DNA of 64,000 nt from an uncultured Collinsella sp. (GCA_944321445.1 CALULJ010000006.1:1-64000), one strand, 5' to 3'. Counted from the first letter of the stretch, positions 38,528 through 49,156 are shown. Numbers and translations: made by a program. Notes: generated by a model not told the origin, from the letters alone.

Positions 38528-38905
38528 TTGCCTACTATTAACCAGCTGGTTCGTCAGGGCCGCAAGTCCAAGCCGGCCAAGTCCAAGAACGCCGCCCTGC
38601 AGCACAACTCTCAGAAGCGCGGCGTGTGCACCCGCGTGTTCACCACGTCCCCCAAGAAGCCGAACTCGGCTCTTCGTAAGGTCGCCCGTGTGCGCCTGGT
38701 CAACGGTATCGAGGTCACCGCTTACATCCCCGGTGAGGGCCACAACCTGCAGGAGCACTCCATCGTGCTCGTCCGCGGCGGCCGTGTTCGCGACCTCCCT
38801 GGTGTTCGTTACAAGATCATCCGTGGCGCTTACGACTGCGCTCCGGTGAACAACCGCATGAAGGCTCGCTCCCGCTACGGCGCCAAGCGTCCTAAGCAGA
38901 AGTAA
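38528..38905 (+). CDS. rpsL: Small subunit ribosomal protein S12
   Basis: A 125-residue protein of the 30S decoding centre. It starts at TTG 38528 with AGAAGGAG upstream. Conserved blocks are [51 protein letters not shown] and [21 protein letters not shown]43 is present, but the position equal to Lys88 (GGRVKDLPG in most bacteria) is Arg here (codon CGC at 38789-38791). In other bacteria K88R gives streptomycin resistance. First gene of the str operon, followed by rpsG. Confidence 0.97.
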   Translation: MPTINQLVRQGRKSKPAKSKNAALQHNSQKRGVCTRVFTTSPKKPNSALRKVARVRLVNGIEVTAYIPGEGHNLQEHSIVLVRGGRVRDLPGVRYKIIRGAYDCAPVNNRMKARSRYGAKRPKQK

Positions 38906-38986
38906 GTAACCCCGTAACGAAAACGCTTTACGCGTCCGCGGCATAAACGCACCGCGCACGCGCATCTACATCAGAGGAGATAAACC

Positions 38987-39460
38987 ATGCCTCGTCGCAA
39001 GACTAAGAATCTTCACCGCGAGATCCAGCCGGATTCCGTGTACAACAACCGCCTGGTGACCCAGCTCATCAACAAGATCCTCCTTGACGGCAAGAAGGCC
39101 ACCGCCGAGCGCATCGTCTACAGCGCGTTCGACATGGTTGCCGCCAAGTCCGAGCAGGACGCCCTGGCCGTCTTCAAGAAGGCCATGGACAACGTCCGCC
39201 CGACCCTCGAGGTCAAGCCTAAGCGCGTCGGTGGCGCCACCTATCAGGTCCCCATGGAGGTCAACTCCCGTCGCGCCACGCAGCTGGCCATTCGCTGGAT
39301 GGTCAACTTCGCTCGCGCTCGCAAGGAGAAGACCATGGCCGAGCGTCTGGCCAACGAGATCCTCGACGCCTCCAACGGCGTGGGCGCTTCCGTGAAGCGT
39401 CGCGAGGACGTGTTCAAGATGGCCGAGGCCAACCGCGCCTTCTCGCACTACCGCTGGTAA
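38987..39460 (+). CDS. rpsG: Small subunit ribosomal protein S7
   Basis: A 157-residue primary 16S rRNA-binding protein that starts assembly of the 30S head. Typical segments are [77 protein letters not shown] and [20 protein letters not shown]. The ribosome site AGAGGAG precedes ATG 38987. It lies 81 bp after rpsL and 22 bp before fusA, in the usual str operon order. Confidence 0.97.
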   Translation: MPRRKTKNLHREIQPDSVYNNRLVTQLINKILLDGKKATAERIVYSAFDMVAAKSEQDALAVFKKAMDNVRPTLEVKPKRVGGATYQVPMEVNSRRATQLAIRWMVNFARARKEKTMAERLANEILDASNGVGASVKRREDVFKMAEANRAFSHYRW

Positions 39461-39482
39461 ACCCCAGGAAGGATAGATTCTC

Positions 39483-41591
39483 ATGGCTAAGCCTAAGTAC
39501 AAGCTGTCCGAAACCCGTAACATCGGCATCATGGCCCACATCGATGCCGGTAAGACCACCACGACCGAGCGCATCCTGTACTACACCGGCAAGACCCACA
39601 AGATCGGTGAGGTGCACGAGGGCGCTGCCACCATGGACTGGATGGTTCAGGAGCAGGAGCGCGGCGTAACCATTACCTCCGCTGCCACCACCTGCTTCTG
39701 GAAGAAGGACGACAAGACCTACCGCATCCAGATCATCGACACCCCGGGCCACGTGGACTTCACTTCCGAGGTCGAGCGCTCCCTGCGCGTCCTCGACGGT
39801 GCCGTCGCCGTGTTCGACGCCGTCGCTGGCGTTCAGCCCCAGTCCGAGACCGTGTGGCGTCAGGCTCACAACTACAACGTCCCCCGCATCGCGTTCATCA
39901 ACAAGTATGACCGCATCGGTGCCGACTTCTTCAACGCCATCGAGACCATGAAGGACCGCCTCGACGCCAACGCCGTGGCCATCCAGGTCCCCATGGGCGC
40001 TGAGGACAACTTCTGGGGCGTCATCGACCTCGTCACCATGACCGCGTGGGACTTCAAGGCCGACGACAAGGGCATGACCTACCCCGAGCCGATGGATGCC
40101 ATCCCGGCCGAGTTCGAGGAGATCGCCGCCGAGAAGCGCGCTGAGCTGCTCGACGCCGCTGCGAACTTCGACGACGACCTGATGATGATGGTTCTTGAGG
40201 ACGAGGAGATTCCCGTCGACATGCTCAAGGCCGCCATCCGCAAGGGCGTTCTGGCCAACGAGCTCAACCCTGTTCTCGTGGGCTCCGCCTACAAGAACAA
40301 GGGCGTCCAGGAGCTGCTCGACGCCGTCGTCGACTACCTGCCGAGCCCGCTTGACGTGCCCGCCATCGTGGGTACCAACCCGGACAACGGCGAGGAGGAC
40401 ACCCGTCCCGTCGACTTCGACGCTCCGTTCTCCGCGCTTGCGTTCAAGATCATGACCGACCCCTACGTCGGTAAGCTCACCTACTTCCGCGTGTACTCCG
40501 GCCAGGCCGAGTCCGGCTCCTACGTCGTGAACGCCACCAACGGCCAGCGCGAGCGTCTGGGCCGCATCCTTGAGATGAACGCCAACGAGCGTATCGACCG
40601 CGACTCCTGCGCCGCTGGCGACATCGTCGCCGCCGTGGGCTTCAAGAACACCACCACCGGTGACACCCTGTGCGCCGAGGGCCACGAGATCGTGCTCGAG
40701 TCCATGGAGTTCGCTAAGCCCGTTATCGACATCGCCATCGAGCCCAAGACCAAGGCCGAGCAGGACAAGATGAGCCTCGCACTCACCAAGCTCGCCGAGG
40801 AGGACCCGACCTTCCAGGTGTCCACCAACCACGAGACCGGCCAGACCATCATCGCCGGCATGGGCGAGCTGCACCTCGAGATCATCGTCGACCGTCTGCT
40901 CCGCGAGTTCAAGGTCGAGGCTAACGTCGGTAAGCCGCAGGTTGCCTACCGTGAGACCGCTGGTCACGACGTCGAGCGCGCCGAGGGCAAGTTCGTCCGC
41001 CAGTCCGGTGGTCGCGGTCAGTACGGCCACGCCGTCATCAAGCTCGAGAAGATGGAAGAGGGCTTCGGCTACGAGTTCGTCAACGCCATCGTCGGCGGTG
41101 TCGTGCCCAAGGAGTATATCCCCTCGATCGATAAGGGCATCCAGGAGGCGCTGCAGACCGGTGTCATCGCCGGCTTCCCCGTTCTCGACGTCAAGGTGAC
41201 CCTGTTCGACGGTTCTTACCACGAGGTCGACTCCTCCGAGGCTGCGTTCAAGATCGCCGGCTCCATGGCTATCAAGGACGCTCTGAAGAAGTCCGACCCG
41301 CAGCTGCTCGAGCCCATCATGTCCGTTGAGGTCGAGACCCCCGAGCAGTACATGGGCGACGTCATGGGCAACCTGTCCGGTCGCCGCGGCAAGATCGAGG
41401 GCATGGAGGATCGCAAGAACACCAAGCTCATCCGCGCCAAGGTGCCGCTGGGCGAGATGTTCGGTTACGCGACCGACCTGCGTTCGCAGACCCAGGGCCG
41501 CGCGTCTTACACCATGCAGTTCGATTCTTACGAGCCCGCGCCCAAGTCCATCGTGGACGAGGTCGTCGGCAAGGCCGGCGGTAACGCCTAA
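39483..41591 (+). CDS. fusA: Elongation factor G
   Basis: A 702-residue translocation GTPase. G1 is [15 protein letters not shown], the switch-II/G3 is [20 protein letters not shown], and G4 reads INKYDRIG (NKMD in most). Domain IV has [15 protein letters not shown] and the C-terminal domain [21 protein letters not shown]. Length and all domains are complete. It follows rpsG by 22 bases with AGGAAGGA upstream. The tuf gene that usually follows fusA is absent; rpsJ comes next. A second copy of EF-G elsewhere cannot be excluded. Confidence 0.97.
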   Translation: MAKPKYKLSETRNIGIMAHIDAGKTTTTERILYYTGKTHKIGEVHEGAATMDWMVQEQERGVTITSAATTCFWKKDDKTYRIQIIDTPGHVDFTSEVERSLRVLDGAVAVFDAVAGVQPQSETVWRQAHNYNVPRIAFINKYDRIGADFFNAIETMKDRLDANAVAIQVPMGAEDNFWGVIDLVTMTAWDFKADDKGMTYPEPMDAIPAEFEEIAAEKRAELLDAAANFDDDLMMMVLEDEEIPVDMLKAAIRKGVLANELNPVLVGSAYKNKGVQELLDAVVDYLPSPLDVPAIVGTNPDNGEEDTRPVDFDAPFSALAFKIMTDPYVGKLTYFRVYSGQAESGSYVVNATNGQRERLGRILEMNANERIDRDSCAAGDIVAAVGFKNTTTGDTLCAEGHEIVLESMEFAKPVIDIAIEPKTKAEQDKMSLALTKLAEEDPTFQVSTNHETGQTIIAGMGELHLEIIVDRLLREFKVEANVGKPQVAYRETAGHDVERAEGKFVRQSGGRGQYGHAVIKLEKMEEGFGYEFVNAIVGGVVPKEYIPSIDKGIQEALQTGVIAGFPVLDVKVTLFDGSYHEVDSSEAAFKIAGSMAIKDALKKSDPQLLEPIMSVEVETPEQYMGDVMGNLSGRRGKIEGMEDRKNTKLIRAKVPLGEMFGYATDLRSQTQGRASYTMQFDSYEPAPKSIVDEVVGKAGGNA

Positions 41592-41655
41592 GATTCCTCG
41601 CACGTAGAAGTTTTTGTATGCGAGGAATCGCCTCGCAATCCTTTTGGAGGTAACG

Positions 41656-41964
41656 TTGTCTAGCCAGAAGATCAGGATTCGCCTCAAGGGCTATGATCAC
41701 GAGGTCGTGGACCAGTCCGCTAAGCTCATCGTCGACACCGCTCAGAAGACCGGTGCCCGCGTGTCCGGCCCCATCCCCCTGCCCACCGAGCGCAACCTCT
41801 ACACGGTCATCCGCTCGCCGCACAAGGACAAGGACTCCCGCGAGCAGTTCGAGATGCGCACCCACAAGCGCCTCATCGACATCCTCGACCCCACCAGCGG
41901 CACCGTCGACTCGCTCATGCGTCTCGACCTTCCCGCCGGCGTTGACATCGAGATCAAGCTCTAG
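41656..41964 (+). CDS. rpsJ: Small subunit ribosomal protein S10
   Basis: A 102-residue protein of the 30S head, also the NusE antitermination factor. TTG 41656 is chosen because TTGGAGG precedes it; the frame is open upstream to 41614. The sequence [60 protein letters not shown] and [20 protein letters not shown] is standard. It lies 64 bases after fusA. In most bacteria rplC follows within a few hundred bases as the S10 operon; here 1.4 kb of other DNA intervenes. Confidence 0.96.
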   Translation: MSSQKIRIRLKGYDHEVVDQSAKLIVDTAQKTGARVSGPIPLPTERNLYTVIRSPHKDKDSREQFEMRTHKRLIDILDPTSGTVDSLMRLDLPAGVDIEIKL

Positions 41965-41989
41965 GCGATAAGGTCCTAAAGCTCCGTCC

Positions 41990-42068
41990 GGAAGCCCCGG
42001 GTGTCCCATGCGAGCCTATCGCGCCTTCGGCGCTCAAAGCGGCTCGCATGGGAGCACCCGGGGCTTCC
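41990..42068. repeat. 27/28-bp inverted repeat after rpsJ
   Basis: 41990-42016 (starting GGAAGCCCCGGGTG) pairs with 42041-42068, with a single unpaired base, around a 24-base loop that itself contains GCGCCTTCGGCGC. No T-run follows, so it is not a classic terminator. It could hinder transcription between rpsJ and the next gene. Confidence 0.75.
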
Positions 42069-42146
42069 TGCGTTTACGCCCTTGATGGGCGCCCGGTGGG
42101 GGTGTCTTGGTTGGGGCGGTATTGCTTGCATTCGCACTGTCGCGGA

Positions 42147-42170
42147 CTTAAGACAGCACGCTGTCTTAAG
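42147..42170. promoter_or_regulatory. 24-bp palindrome upstream of the phosphatase gene
   Basis: CTTAAGACAGC (42147-42157) and GCTGTCTTAAG (42160-42170) are exact reverse complements around a two-base centre, 142 bases before the phosphatase start. The size and symmetry suit a dimeric repressor operator. Confidence 0.5.
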
Positions 42171-42210
42171 CCCGCTTTGGGGTAGGATGGTCGGTGCGTT
42201 GGGTGATTTG

Positions 42211-42264
42211 TGATCATGGGTTTGTTTCGCTTGCAGGTTGGTAACTGAAACAAATCTGTGATCA
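42211..42264. promoter_or_regulatory. Inverted repeat upstream of the phosphatase gene
   Basis: TGATCATGGGTTTGTTTC (42211-42228) pairs at 15 of 18 positions with the reverse complement of 42247-42264; the TTTGTTTC/GAAACAAA part is exact. It is an AT-rich patch between the palindrome at 42147 and the phosphatase gene and may include its promoter. Confidence 0.4.
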
Positions 42265-42311
42265 TAAATTGAGCGATGACGCATTGCTGGAATTTGAGTT
42301 GGGGGAGAGTA

Positions 42312-42920
42312 ATGGCTCGGTTGTATTTGCTGCGGCATGGGCAGACGGAGTTTAACCTGCAGGGGCGTGTGCAAGGCCGTTGCGATGCACCCTTGACAGC
42401 GCTTGGCGTTGAGCAGGCTCATGCGGCGGCCGCGTGGATTGCGGCGCAACAGGTGCATTTCGATCGTCTGTGCACCTCTCCGCTTGGGCGTGCGCTGCAT
42501 ACGCTTGAACTTGTGCGCGATGATCTCATTGCTGCCGGGCAGGATGACATTCCTGAGATTGAGCCCATCGATGGTCTTAAGGAGCGCAGCTATGGCCCCT
42601 TCGAGGCCGGCCCTGCTTCCGATGTGCCCTGCGAGCTCTGGGATCCTGGCGAGGCCCTTGTCCCTTACGGGGGAGAGGGCAGCCAGGCGCTGCGCCGGCG
42701 CATCGTCAGCACGCTCACGGACATCATGCAAGAAGTCGGTCCCGACGCAGCCGTTCTCGCCACCAGCCACGGTTCTGCTGCCCTGCAGTTCAAGAAGGCC
42801 TGGGAGCACCTGGCTCAATGCCCCCAAGACGTCCACCTTGGCAACTGCTGCATCCTCATCTACGACTTCGACCCCACCACCCAAACCTTCACCAACCTAT
42901 CCATCACCAACCCCGCGTGA
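42312..42920 (+). CDS. Histidine phosphatase (phosphoglycerate mutase-like) superfamily protein
   Basis: A 202-residue phosphatase. The RHG motif LYLLRHGQTEFNLQGRVQG at the N-terminus gives the catalytic His, followed by PLTALGVEQA, CTSPLGRALHTLEL with the phosphate-binding Arg, LKERSYGPFEA (acid residue) and ATSHGSAAL with the second His. These match the cofactor-independent-looking GpmB/CobC/PhoE branch, whose members remove phosphate from diverse substrates; glycolytic mutase activity is unlikely. Start ATG 42312 has GGGGGAGAG upstream. It is inserted between rpsJ and rplC with large palindromes on both sides. The end has Pro/Thr-rich FDPTTQTFTNLSITNPA. Confidence 0.85.
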   Translation: MARLYLLRHGQTEFNLQGRVQGRCDAPLTALGVEQAHAAAAWIAAQQVHFDRLCTSPLGRALHTLELVRDDLIAAGQDDIPEIEPIDGLKERSYGPFEAGPASDVPCELWDPGEALVPYGGEGSQALRRRIVSTLTDIMQEVGPDAAVLATSHGSAALQFKKAWEHLAQCPQDVHLGNCCILIYDFDPTTQTFTNLSITNPA

Positions 42921-43017
42921 AAAAACCTCTAGGGTTAATTCACGATAACTGGGAGGGTGACGACCAAGTCACCATTCCATCCCACTCTCCACGCCCTGAG
43001 TCAAGAACGACTCAGCA

Positions 43018-43158
43018 GGCCGCCCGGCGACCGCCCGCCTCCCGGGTCCCCTTTGCGCGAGTTCCGCACGAGCAGCAGGCGCCAGTGGCGCCTGCGTCGC
43101 GAGCAGGACTGTCTGAAGCGCAAAGGGGACCCGGGAGGCGGGCGGTCGCCGGGCGGCC
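43018..43158. repeat. Perfect 41-bp inverted repeat with nested hairpins
   Basis: The arm 43018-43058 (GGCCGCCCGGCGACC... to CTTTGCGC) is the exact reverse complement of 43118-43158. The 59-base loop holds a second hairpin, GCAGGCGCC-AGT-GGCGCCTGC (43075-43095). Just upstream CTGAGTC (42996-43002) pairs with GACTCAG (43009-43015). The whole would fold into an extremely stable structure. It covers much of the 482-bp gap 42921-43402 and has no believable gene. Confidence 0.85.
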
Positions 43159-43204
43159 TTTGAGCTGGGAATTCATTGCGAAGAAAACATGGAGACGCCC
43201 GCAG

Positions 43205-43402
43205 CCGTGTATACTAATCAAGCTGTGCCTCGATAGGGGAGGATTCTGCCTGCACAGAGCACGTGCGCAATGGGTTGCCGCACGCGTGAAGCAACGGCGG
43301 AATGCAAAGCTTCGAAGCATGCACGTCCGATAGTGGTCCTCTAGGGGCGTCCGCAAGGGGCGGACGCAGTGTCCCAAGACCACCGAGAGTTAGGATCATT
43401 GA
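43205..43402 (+). promoter_or_regulatory. Promoter and structured leader of the rplC operon
   Basis: An extended -10 box TGTATACT (TATACT at 43210-43215) lies about 190 bases before rplC; no good -35 is seen. The leader then has GCGTCCGC (43347-43354) pairing with GCGGACGC (43360-43367), enclosed by TGGTC/GACCA. Its position suggests autoregulation by a ribosomal protein (L4 does so in E. coli), but the structure is not one I can name. Confidence 0.45.
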
Positions 43403-44023
43403 ATGATCAGCATGATTCTCGGCCGTAAGATCGGTATGACCCAGGTGTGGGACGAGAACGACAACGTCGTCCCCGTCACGGTCATCCAGGCTGGCCCCTG
43501 CGCGGTCTCGCAGGTTAAAACCAAGGCCACCGACGGCTATGACGCCGTCCAGATCGGTTTCGGCGACATCAAGGCCAAGAACGTGAACAAGCCCATGGCT
43601 GGTCACTTTGCCAAGGCCGGCGTCGAGCCTGTCCGTTACCTCCGTGAGGTCCGCGTCGAGAACGGCGAGGATCACAAGGTCGGCGAGGTCGTCACCGTCG
43701 CTGACTTCGCTGATGTCGCCAAGGTCGACGTCATCGGTACCTCCAAGGGTAAGGGCTTCCAGGGCCGCATCAAGCGCTGGGGTCAGCGCCGTGGTCCTAT
43801 GACCCATGGTTCGCACTTCAAGCGTCATCCGGGCTCCATTGGCCAGTGCGCCTACCCCGCCCGCGTCCTCAAGGGCGTCAAGATGGCCGGTCACATGGGC
43901 GATGAGCGCGTGACCGTGAAGAACCTCACCGTTGTCCGCGTCGATGCCGAGCAGAACCTCATGCTCATCAAGGGTGCTGTCCCTGGTGGCAAGAACGCTC
44001 TGGTCGCCATCCGTATGGCCTAA
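43403..44023 (+). CDS. rplC: Large subunit ribosomal protein L3
   Basis: A 206-residue 23S rRNA-binding protein close to the peptidyl transferase centre. Family blocks are MISMILGRKIGMTQVWDEND, VPVTVIQAGPCAVSQVKTK, KGKGFQGRIKRWGQRRGPMT, HGSHFKRHPGSIGQCAYPAR and LKGVKMAGHMGDERVTVKNL. First gene of the long S10-type cluster here, with a leader of its own, because rpsJ has been separated from it. Confidence 0.97.
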   Translation: MISMILGRKIGMTQVWDENDNVVPVTVIQAGPCAVSQVKTKATDGYDAVQIGFGDIKAKNVNKPMAGHFAKAGVEPVRYLREVRVENGEDHKVGEVVTVADFADVAKVDVIGTSKGKGFQGRIKRWGQRRGPMTHGSHFKRHPGSIGQCAYPARVLKGVKMAGHMGDERVTVKNLTVVRVDAEQNLMLIKGAVPGGKNALVAIRMA

Positions 44024-44070
44024 GGGCCAGGTCCATATAGGTCCTAGAGTCATACCAAGGAGAACAGAAC

Positions 44071-44697
44071 ATGTCTAAGTTTGAAGTAAAGAATCGCGAG
44101 GGCAAGGCGGCCTCTGAGGTCGAGCTCGCGCCCGAGGTGTACGGCATCGAGCCGAACATCCACGTTATGCATCACATCGTCAAGTGCCAGATGGCCTCTT
44201 GGCGTCAGGGCACCCAGTCCACCAAGGGCCGTTCTGAGGTCTCCGGTGGCGGCCGCAAGCCTTGGCGTCAGAAGGGCACCGGTCACGCCCGCCAGGGTTC
44301 CACCCGCGCCGGTCAGTGGCGTCACGGCGGCGTCATCTTCGGGCCCAAGCCCCGTTCTTACGCCAAGCGTATGAACAACAAGGAGGTCAAGCTCGCCATG
44401 CGCTCCGCGCTCTCCGCGAAGGTCCGCGACAACGAGCTCTTCCTCGTCGATGACTACGGTTTCGACAAGCCCTCCACCAAGGCTGCCGTCGCGCTCGTCA
44501 AGGCGCTCGGCATCGAGGGCAAGCGCATCACCGTCATCGTGCGCGAGGACGACATCAACGCCTACCTGTCCTTCCGTAACATCCCCAAGACGTTCATCAT
44601 CACGCCGTCCGAGGCCAACACCTACGACCTCCTCAACAACGGCGCTCTGCTGATGCCCGCTGACGTCGCGACCCACTTCGGGGAGGTGCTCGCATAA
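44071..44697 (+). CDS. rplD: Large subunit ribosomal protein L4
   Basis: A 208-residue protein of the exit tunnel. The loop RKPWRQKGTGHARQGSTRAG followed by QWRHGGVIFGPKPRSYAKRM is diagnostic. The C-terminal globular part, SFRNIPKTFIITPSEANTYD and LLNNGALLMPADVATHFGE, is complete. It lies 47 bases after rplC with AAGGAGA upstream, and its TAA is directly followed by the rplW start. In enterics L4 also represses its own operon. Confidence 0.97.
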   Translation: MSKFEVKNREGKAASEVELAPEVYGIEPNIHVMHHIVKCQMASWRQGTQSTKGRSEVSGGGRKPWRQKGTGHARQGSTRAGQWRHGGVIFGPKPRSYAKRMNNKEVKLAMRSALSAKVRDNELFLVDDYGFDKPSTKAAVALVKALGIEGKRITVIVREDDINAYLSFRNIPKTFIITPSEANTYDLLNNGALLMPADVATHFGEVLA

Positions 44698-44985
44698 ATG
44701 ACCGCTCACGAGATCATCATTCGCCCGATCGTGTCCGAGCGTTCCTACTCCGAGATGGAGGAGAACAAGTACACGTTCGAGGTTCACAAGGACGCTAACA
44801 AGTACCAGATCAAGGACGCTATCGAGGAGATCTTCAACGTGAAGGTCGTCCGCGTCAACACCCTGAACGTCAAGCCCAAGATCAAGCGCGTGCGCTACAT
44901 CGCCGGCAAGACCCGTTCTTGGAAGAAGGCCGTCGTCACGGTCGCCGAGGGTCAGTCCATCGAGATCTTTGGCAACCAGGCCTAA
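44698..44985 (+). CDS. rplW: Large subunit ribosomal protein L23
   Basis: A 95-residue protein at the exit tunnel, docking site for trigger factor and SRP. The sequence HEIIIRPIVSERSYSEMEEN, KYTFEVHKDANKYQIKDAIE and EIFNVKVVRVNTLNVKPK is typical. ATG 44698 immediately follows the rplD stop; the ribosome site GGGGAGG is inside rplD. The 159-bp gap that follows has a small hairpin, TTCCCGC-GAAA-GCGGGAA (about 45009-45026). Confidence 0.96.
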   Translation: MTAHEIIIRPIVSERSYSEMEENKYTFEVHKDANKYQIKDAIEEIFNVKVVRVNTLNVKPKIKRVRYIAGKTRSWKKAVVTVAEGQSIEIFGNQA

Positions 44986-45144
44986 TGAGCCTGGCGCTCG
45001 TTCGCTAATCTTTCCCGCGAAAGCGGGAAGGCAGTGTATCGGGCCCATTGAGATGGAGCCGCCCGGTACCGTGGTACATCCGGTGTCACCGCACCCGCAT
45101 CCCAGCTTGCGGTGGCGAGCGGATAGATTCGAAAGGGATAGGTA

Positions 45145-45975
<831 letters not shown>

Positions 45976-46004
45976 TCGATACCGAGTTTTAGGAGTTAGC
46001 ACTT

Positions 46005-46265
46005 ATGAGCAGAAGTCTCAAAAAGGGCCCGTTCGTGGAAGCTCGCCTTCTCTCGCGTATCGTCGCGATGAACGAGGCCGGCAAGAAGGACGTCGTGAAG
46101 ACCTGGTCCCGCGCGTCCACCATCTTCCCCGAGATGGTCGGTCACACCATCGCCGTCCACGACGGCCGCAAGCACGTGCCCGTGTATGTCACCGAGTCCA
46201 TGGTCGGTCACAAGCTCGGCGAGTTCGCGCCGACCCGTACGTTCCGTGGCCACAAGGCCAAATAG
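46005..46265 (+). CDS. rpsS: Small subunit ribosomal protein S19
   Basis: An 86-residue protein of the 30S head. [60 protein letters not shown] and [11 protein letters not shown] are standard. It follows rplB by 29 bases with AGGAG upstream, and precedes rplV by 15 bases. Confidence 0.97.
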   Translation: MSRSLKKGPFVEARLLSRIVAMNEAGKKDVVKTWSRASTIFPEMVGHTIAVHDGRKHVPVYVTESMVGHKLGEFAPTRTFRGHKAK

Positions 46266-46280
46266 GGGGGTTCTTCGTAA

Positions 46281-46652
46281 ATGGCAACTAAGTCAACCGA
46301 CACCGCGACCCGCGAGGTCCGCGCGACGGCCAAGTACGTGCGCGTGTCCCCCGGCAAAGCTCGCCTGGTGGTCGATCTGATCCGCAACAAGTCCGTTGCT
46401 CAGGCTTTCGATATCCTGCATTTCTGCAACCGCGCCGTGGCCGTGGACGTCGAGAAGGTTCTCAAGTCCGCTGTGGCCAATGCCGAGAACAACAACGGCA
46501 TGCGCGCTTCCGATCTGGTCGTGAAGTACGCCTATGTCGACGAGGGCCCCACGCTCAAGCGTATCCGTCCTCGCGCCAAGGGCTCCGCTTCCCGCATCCT
46601 CAAGCGCACCAGCCACATCACCATCATCGTTGCTCCCGGAAAGGAGGCCTAA
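46281..46652 (+). CDS. rplV: Large subunit ribosomal protein L22
   Basis: A 123-residue tunnel protein. The segments [57 protein letters not shown] and [20 protein letters not shown] identify it. The N-terminus is slightly extended ([13 protein letters not shown]). It is 15 bases after rpsS and three bases before rpsC. Confidence 0.96.
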   Translation: MATKSTDTATREVRATAKYVRVSPGKARLVVDLIRNKSVAQAFDILHFCNRAVAVDVEKVLKSAVANAENNNGMRASDLVVKYAYVDEGPTLKRIRPRAKGSASRILKRTSHITIIVAPGKEA

Positions 46653-46655
46653 GCG

Positions 46656-47365
46656 ATGGGTCAGAAAGTCTACCCCACCGGCTTCCGTCTCGGCATCACC
46701 GAGAATTGGCGTTCCCGTTGGTTCGCCGATAAGAACTACGCCGAGACCCTCGGCAACGACCTTGAGATCCGCAAGTACCTCAAGAAGCGTCTTTCCCGCG
46801 CCGCCGTCTCCCGCGTTGAGATCGAGCGCGCCGGCGACAAGGTGAAGATCATCATCTTCACCGCCCGTCCGGGCATCGTGATCGGCAAGAAGGGTTCCGA
46901 GATCGACACCCTTCGTCACGATCTCGAGAAGGTCGTGGGCGTCGACCGCGGTCACCTCTCCGTCGACGTGATCGAGATCAAGCGCCCCGAGCTCGATGCT
47001 GAGCTCGTCGCTCAGTCCGTGGCCGAGCAGCTCGAGGGCCGCGTTGCCTTCCGTCGCGCCATGCGCAAGGCCGTCCAGACCGCCCGCAAGTCCGGTGCCA
47101 AGGGTATCCGTATCCAGTGCTCCGGCCGTCTGGGTGGCGCCGAGATGGGCCGTCGCGAGTGGTACCGCGAGGGTCGCGTGCCTCTGCACACCCTGCGTGC
47201 CAAGATCGACTACGGCACCGCTGTCGCGCACACCACCATGGGCGCCTGCGGCATCAAGGTTTGGATCTATCTGGGCGAGAAGCTCCCCGGCCAGCCGGTC
47301 CCCAACCCGGCTCTCGAGGGCCCCAGCCGTCCTCGCCGTCGTAATTCCGAGAGGAGGGGTCAGTA

Positions 47366-47366
<1 letters not shown>
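46656..47366 (+). CDS. rpsC: Small subunit ribosomal protein S3
   Basis: A 236-residue mRNA-entry protein. [20 protein letters not shown] opens it; the KH domain has [20 protein letters not shown], and [20 protein letters not shown], with [20 protein letters not shown], forms the C-terminal domain. AGGAGG lies in the end of rplV. Its stop overlaps the rplP start region at 47366, consistent with coupling. Confidence 0.97.
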
Positions 47367-47799
<433 letters not shown>

Positions 47800-47800
<1 letters not shown>

Positions 47801-48015
47801 TGAAGCCCGCAGAGATTCGTGAGCTTTCGGACGCCCAGCTTGCCGACAAGCTGAAGGAGATGCGCGCCGAGCTCTTCAACCTTCGTTTCCAGATGGCCAC
47901 CAGCCAGCTGGACAACACCGCTCGCGTCAAGACCGTGAAGAAGGACATCGCTCGTGTCCTCACGGAGCAGCGCGCCCGTCAGATCGCAGCGGAGAAGACC
48001 GCTGCCGCCGAGTAG
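47800..48015 (+). CDS. rpmC: Large subunit ribosomal protein L29
   Basis: A 71-residue protein beside the tunnel exit. MKPAEIRELSDAQLADKLKE, MRAELFNLRFQMATSQLDNT and VKTVKKDIARVLTEQRAR are typical of L29. ATG 47800 overlaps the rplP TAA by one base. The C-terminal tail AAEKTAAAE is Ala-rich. Confidence 0.95.
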
Positions 48016-48031
48016 ATTCAGGAGTTAGAGC

Positions 48032-48298
48032 ATGTCTGAAACGACTGAGCGCAACGCGCGCAAGGTTCGTACGGGTGTCGTCGTCTCCATCTCGGGCAAC
48101 AAGACCATCGTTGTCCAGACCACGGAGCGCAAGCGTCATCCCAAGTACGGCAAGATGATGACCACCACCAAGAAGCTTCATGCCCACGATGAGGAGTGCA
48201 CCGCTGGCGTTGGCGATACCGTCCGCCTCATGGAGACCCGTCCTCTGTCCAAGATGAAGCGTTGGCGTCTCGTCGAGATCATCGAGCGCGCCAAGTAG
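48032..48298 (+). CDS. rpsQ: Small subunit ribosomal protein S17
   Basis: An 88-residue primary rRNA-binding protein. [60 protein letters not shown] and [17 protein letters not shown] match S17. AGGAG is upstream of ATG 48032. The 103-bp gap that follows before rplN is longer than usual and shows only a small GC-rich inverted repeat. Confidence 0.96.
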   Translation: MSETTERNARKVRTGVVVSISGNKTIVVQTTERKRHPKYGKMMTTTKKLHAHDEECTAGVGDTVRLMETRPLSKMKRWRLVEIIERAK

Positions 48299-48401
48299 TC
48301 ACGATCGTACGCTTCCACGATGACGTGCGCCGCGCCTGCGCCAGTCTGGCCCACATAGGGCCGGCGCACCTCTCGTCGTTCTCTTATTCGGAGGAACTAC
48401 C

Positions 48402-48770
48402 ATGATTCAAATGCAAACCATGCTCACGGTTGCTGACAACTCCGGTGCGCGCAAGGTTCGCTGCATCAAGGTGCTCGGTGGCTCCAAGCGTCGTTATGCC
48501 GGCATCGGCGATGTCATCATCGCTGCTGTCCAGGAGGCCACCCCGGGCGCTAATGTCAAGAAGAAGGACGTCGTTCGCTGCGTCGTCGTTCGCACCGTGA
48601 AGGAGATCCGTCGCAAGGACGGCTCCTACATCCGCTTCGATGACAACGCCGCCGTTGTCATCAACAAGGACGGCTCGCCCGTCGGCACCCGTATCTTCGG
48701 GCCCGTCGCTCGTGAGCTTCGTGACAAGAAGTACATGAAGATCGTCTCGCTTGCACCCGAGACCCTGTAG
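48402..48770 (+). CDS. rplN: Large subunit ribosomal protein L14
   Basis: A 122-residue protein at the subunit interface. [60 protein letters not shown] and [20 protein letters not shown] are standard L14. CGGAGGA precedes ATG 48402. It is 16 bases before rplX. Confidence 0.97.
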   Translation: MIQMQTMLTVADNSGARKVRCIKVLGGSKRRYAGIGDVIIAAVQEATPGANVKKKDVVRCVVVRTVKEIRRKDGSYIRFDDNAAVVINKDGSPVGTRIFGPVARELRDKKYMKIVSLAPETL

Positions 48771-48786
48771 TGAGGGAGAGACCGTT

Positions 48787-49098
48787 ATGTCTATGTCCAT
48801 CAAGAAGGGCGATAACGTCAAGGTGCTCTCCGGTAAGGATCGCGGCAAGACCGGTACCGTCCTGCGCGCGCTTCCCGCTGAGGGCAAGGTTGTCGTCGAG
48901 GGCGTGGCTATCGTCAAGAAGGCCATGAAGCCCACCGCTCAGAACCAGCAGGGTGGCATTGTGTCCCAGGAGGCCGCCATCGACGCCTCCAACGTGATGC
49001 TCATCTGCCCCAAGTGCGGCCAGCCCACCCGCGTTGGCCACAAGAAGGACGGCAAGAACAAGCTGCGCGTTTGCAAGAAGTGCGGCGCTGAGTTCTAA
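48787..49098 (+). CDS. rplX: Large subunit ribosomal protein L24
   Basis: A 103-residue assembly-initiator protein. [60 protein letters not shown] and the [20 protein letters not shown] zinc-type end with CKKCGAEF identify L24. ATG 48787 with GGGAGAG upstream. It is the last ribosomal gene of the block: a terminator follows 24 bases later, whereas rplE would be expected. Confidence 0.96.
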   Translation: MSMSIKKGDNVKVLSGKDRGKTGTVLRALPAEGKVVVEGVAIVKKAMKPTAQNQQGGIVSQEAAIDASNVMLICPKCGQPTRVGHKKDGKNKLRVCKKCGAEF

Positions 49099-49122
49099 AC
49101 CATCTGGCGTATCGTGCGCATG

Positions 49123-49156
49123 AAGCGCCCCCGACCTCGGTCGGGGGCGCTTTTTT
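49123..49156 (+). terminator. Strong intrinsic terminator after rplX
   Basis: AAGCGCCCCCGAC (49123-49135) pairs with GTCGGGGGCGCTT (49140-49152) around CTCG, followed by six T (49151-49156). It ends the ribosomal operon after rplX. Confidence 0.95.

Noticed and set aside
39414-41687. A 757-residue minus-strand frame opposite fusA
   Set aside because: Shadow of elongation factor G with no ribosome site or motifs.
41990-42068. The inverted repeat after rpsJ as an intrinsic terminator
   Set aside because: There is no T-run after the stem on the plus strand and the loop is long.
42818-43333. A 171-residue plus-strand frame over the 41-bp inverted repeat
   Set aside because: It is Arg/Pro/His-rich, overlaps the phosphatase gene end and crosses the palindrome; it has no ribosome site.
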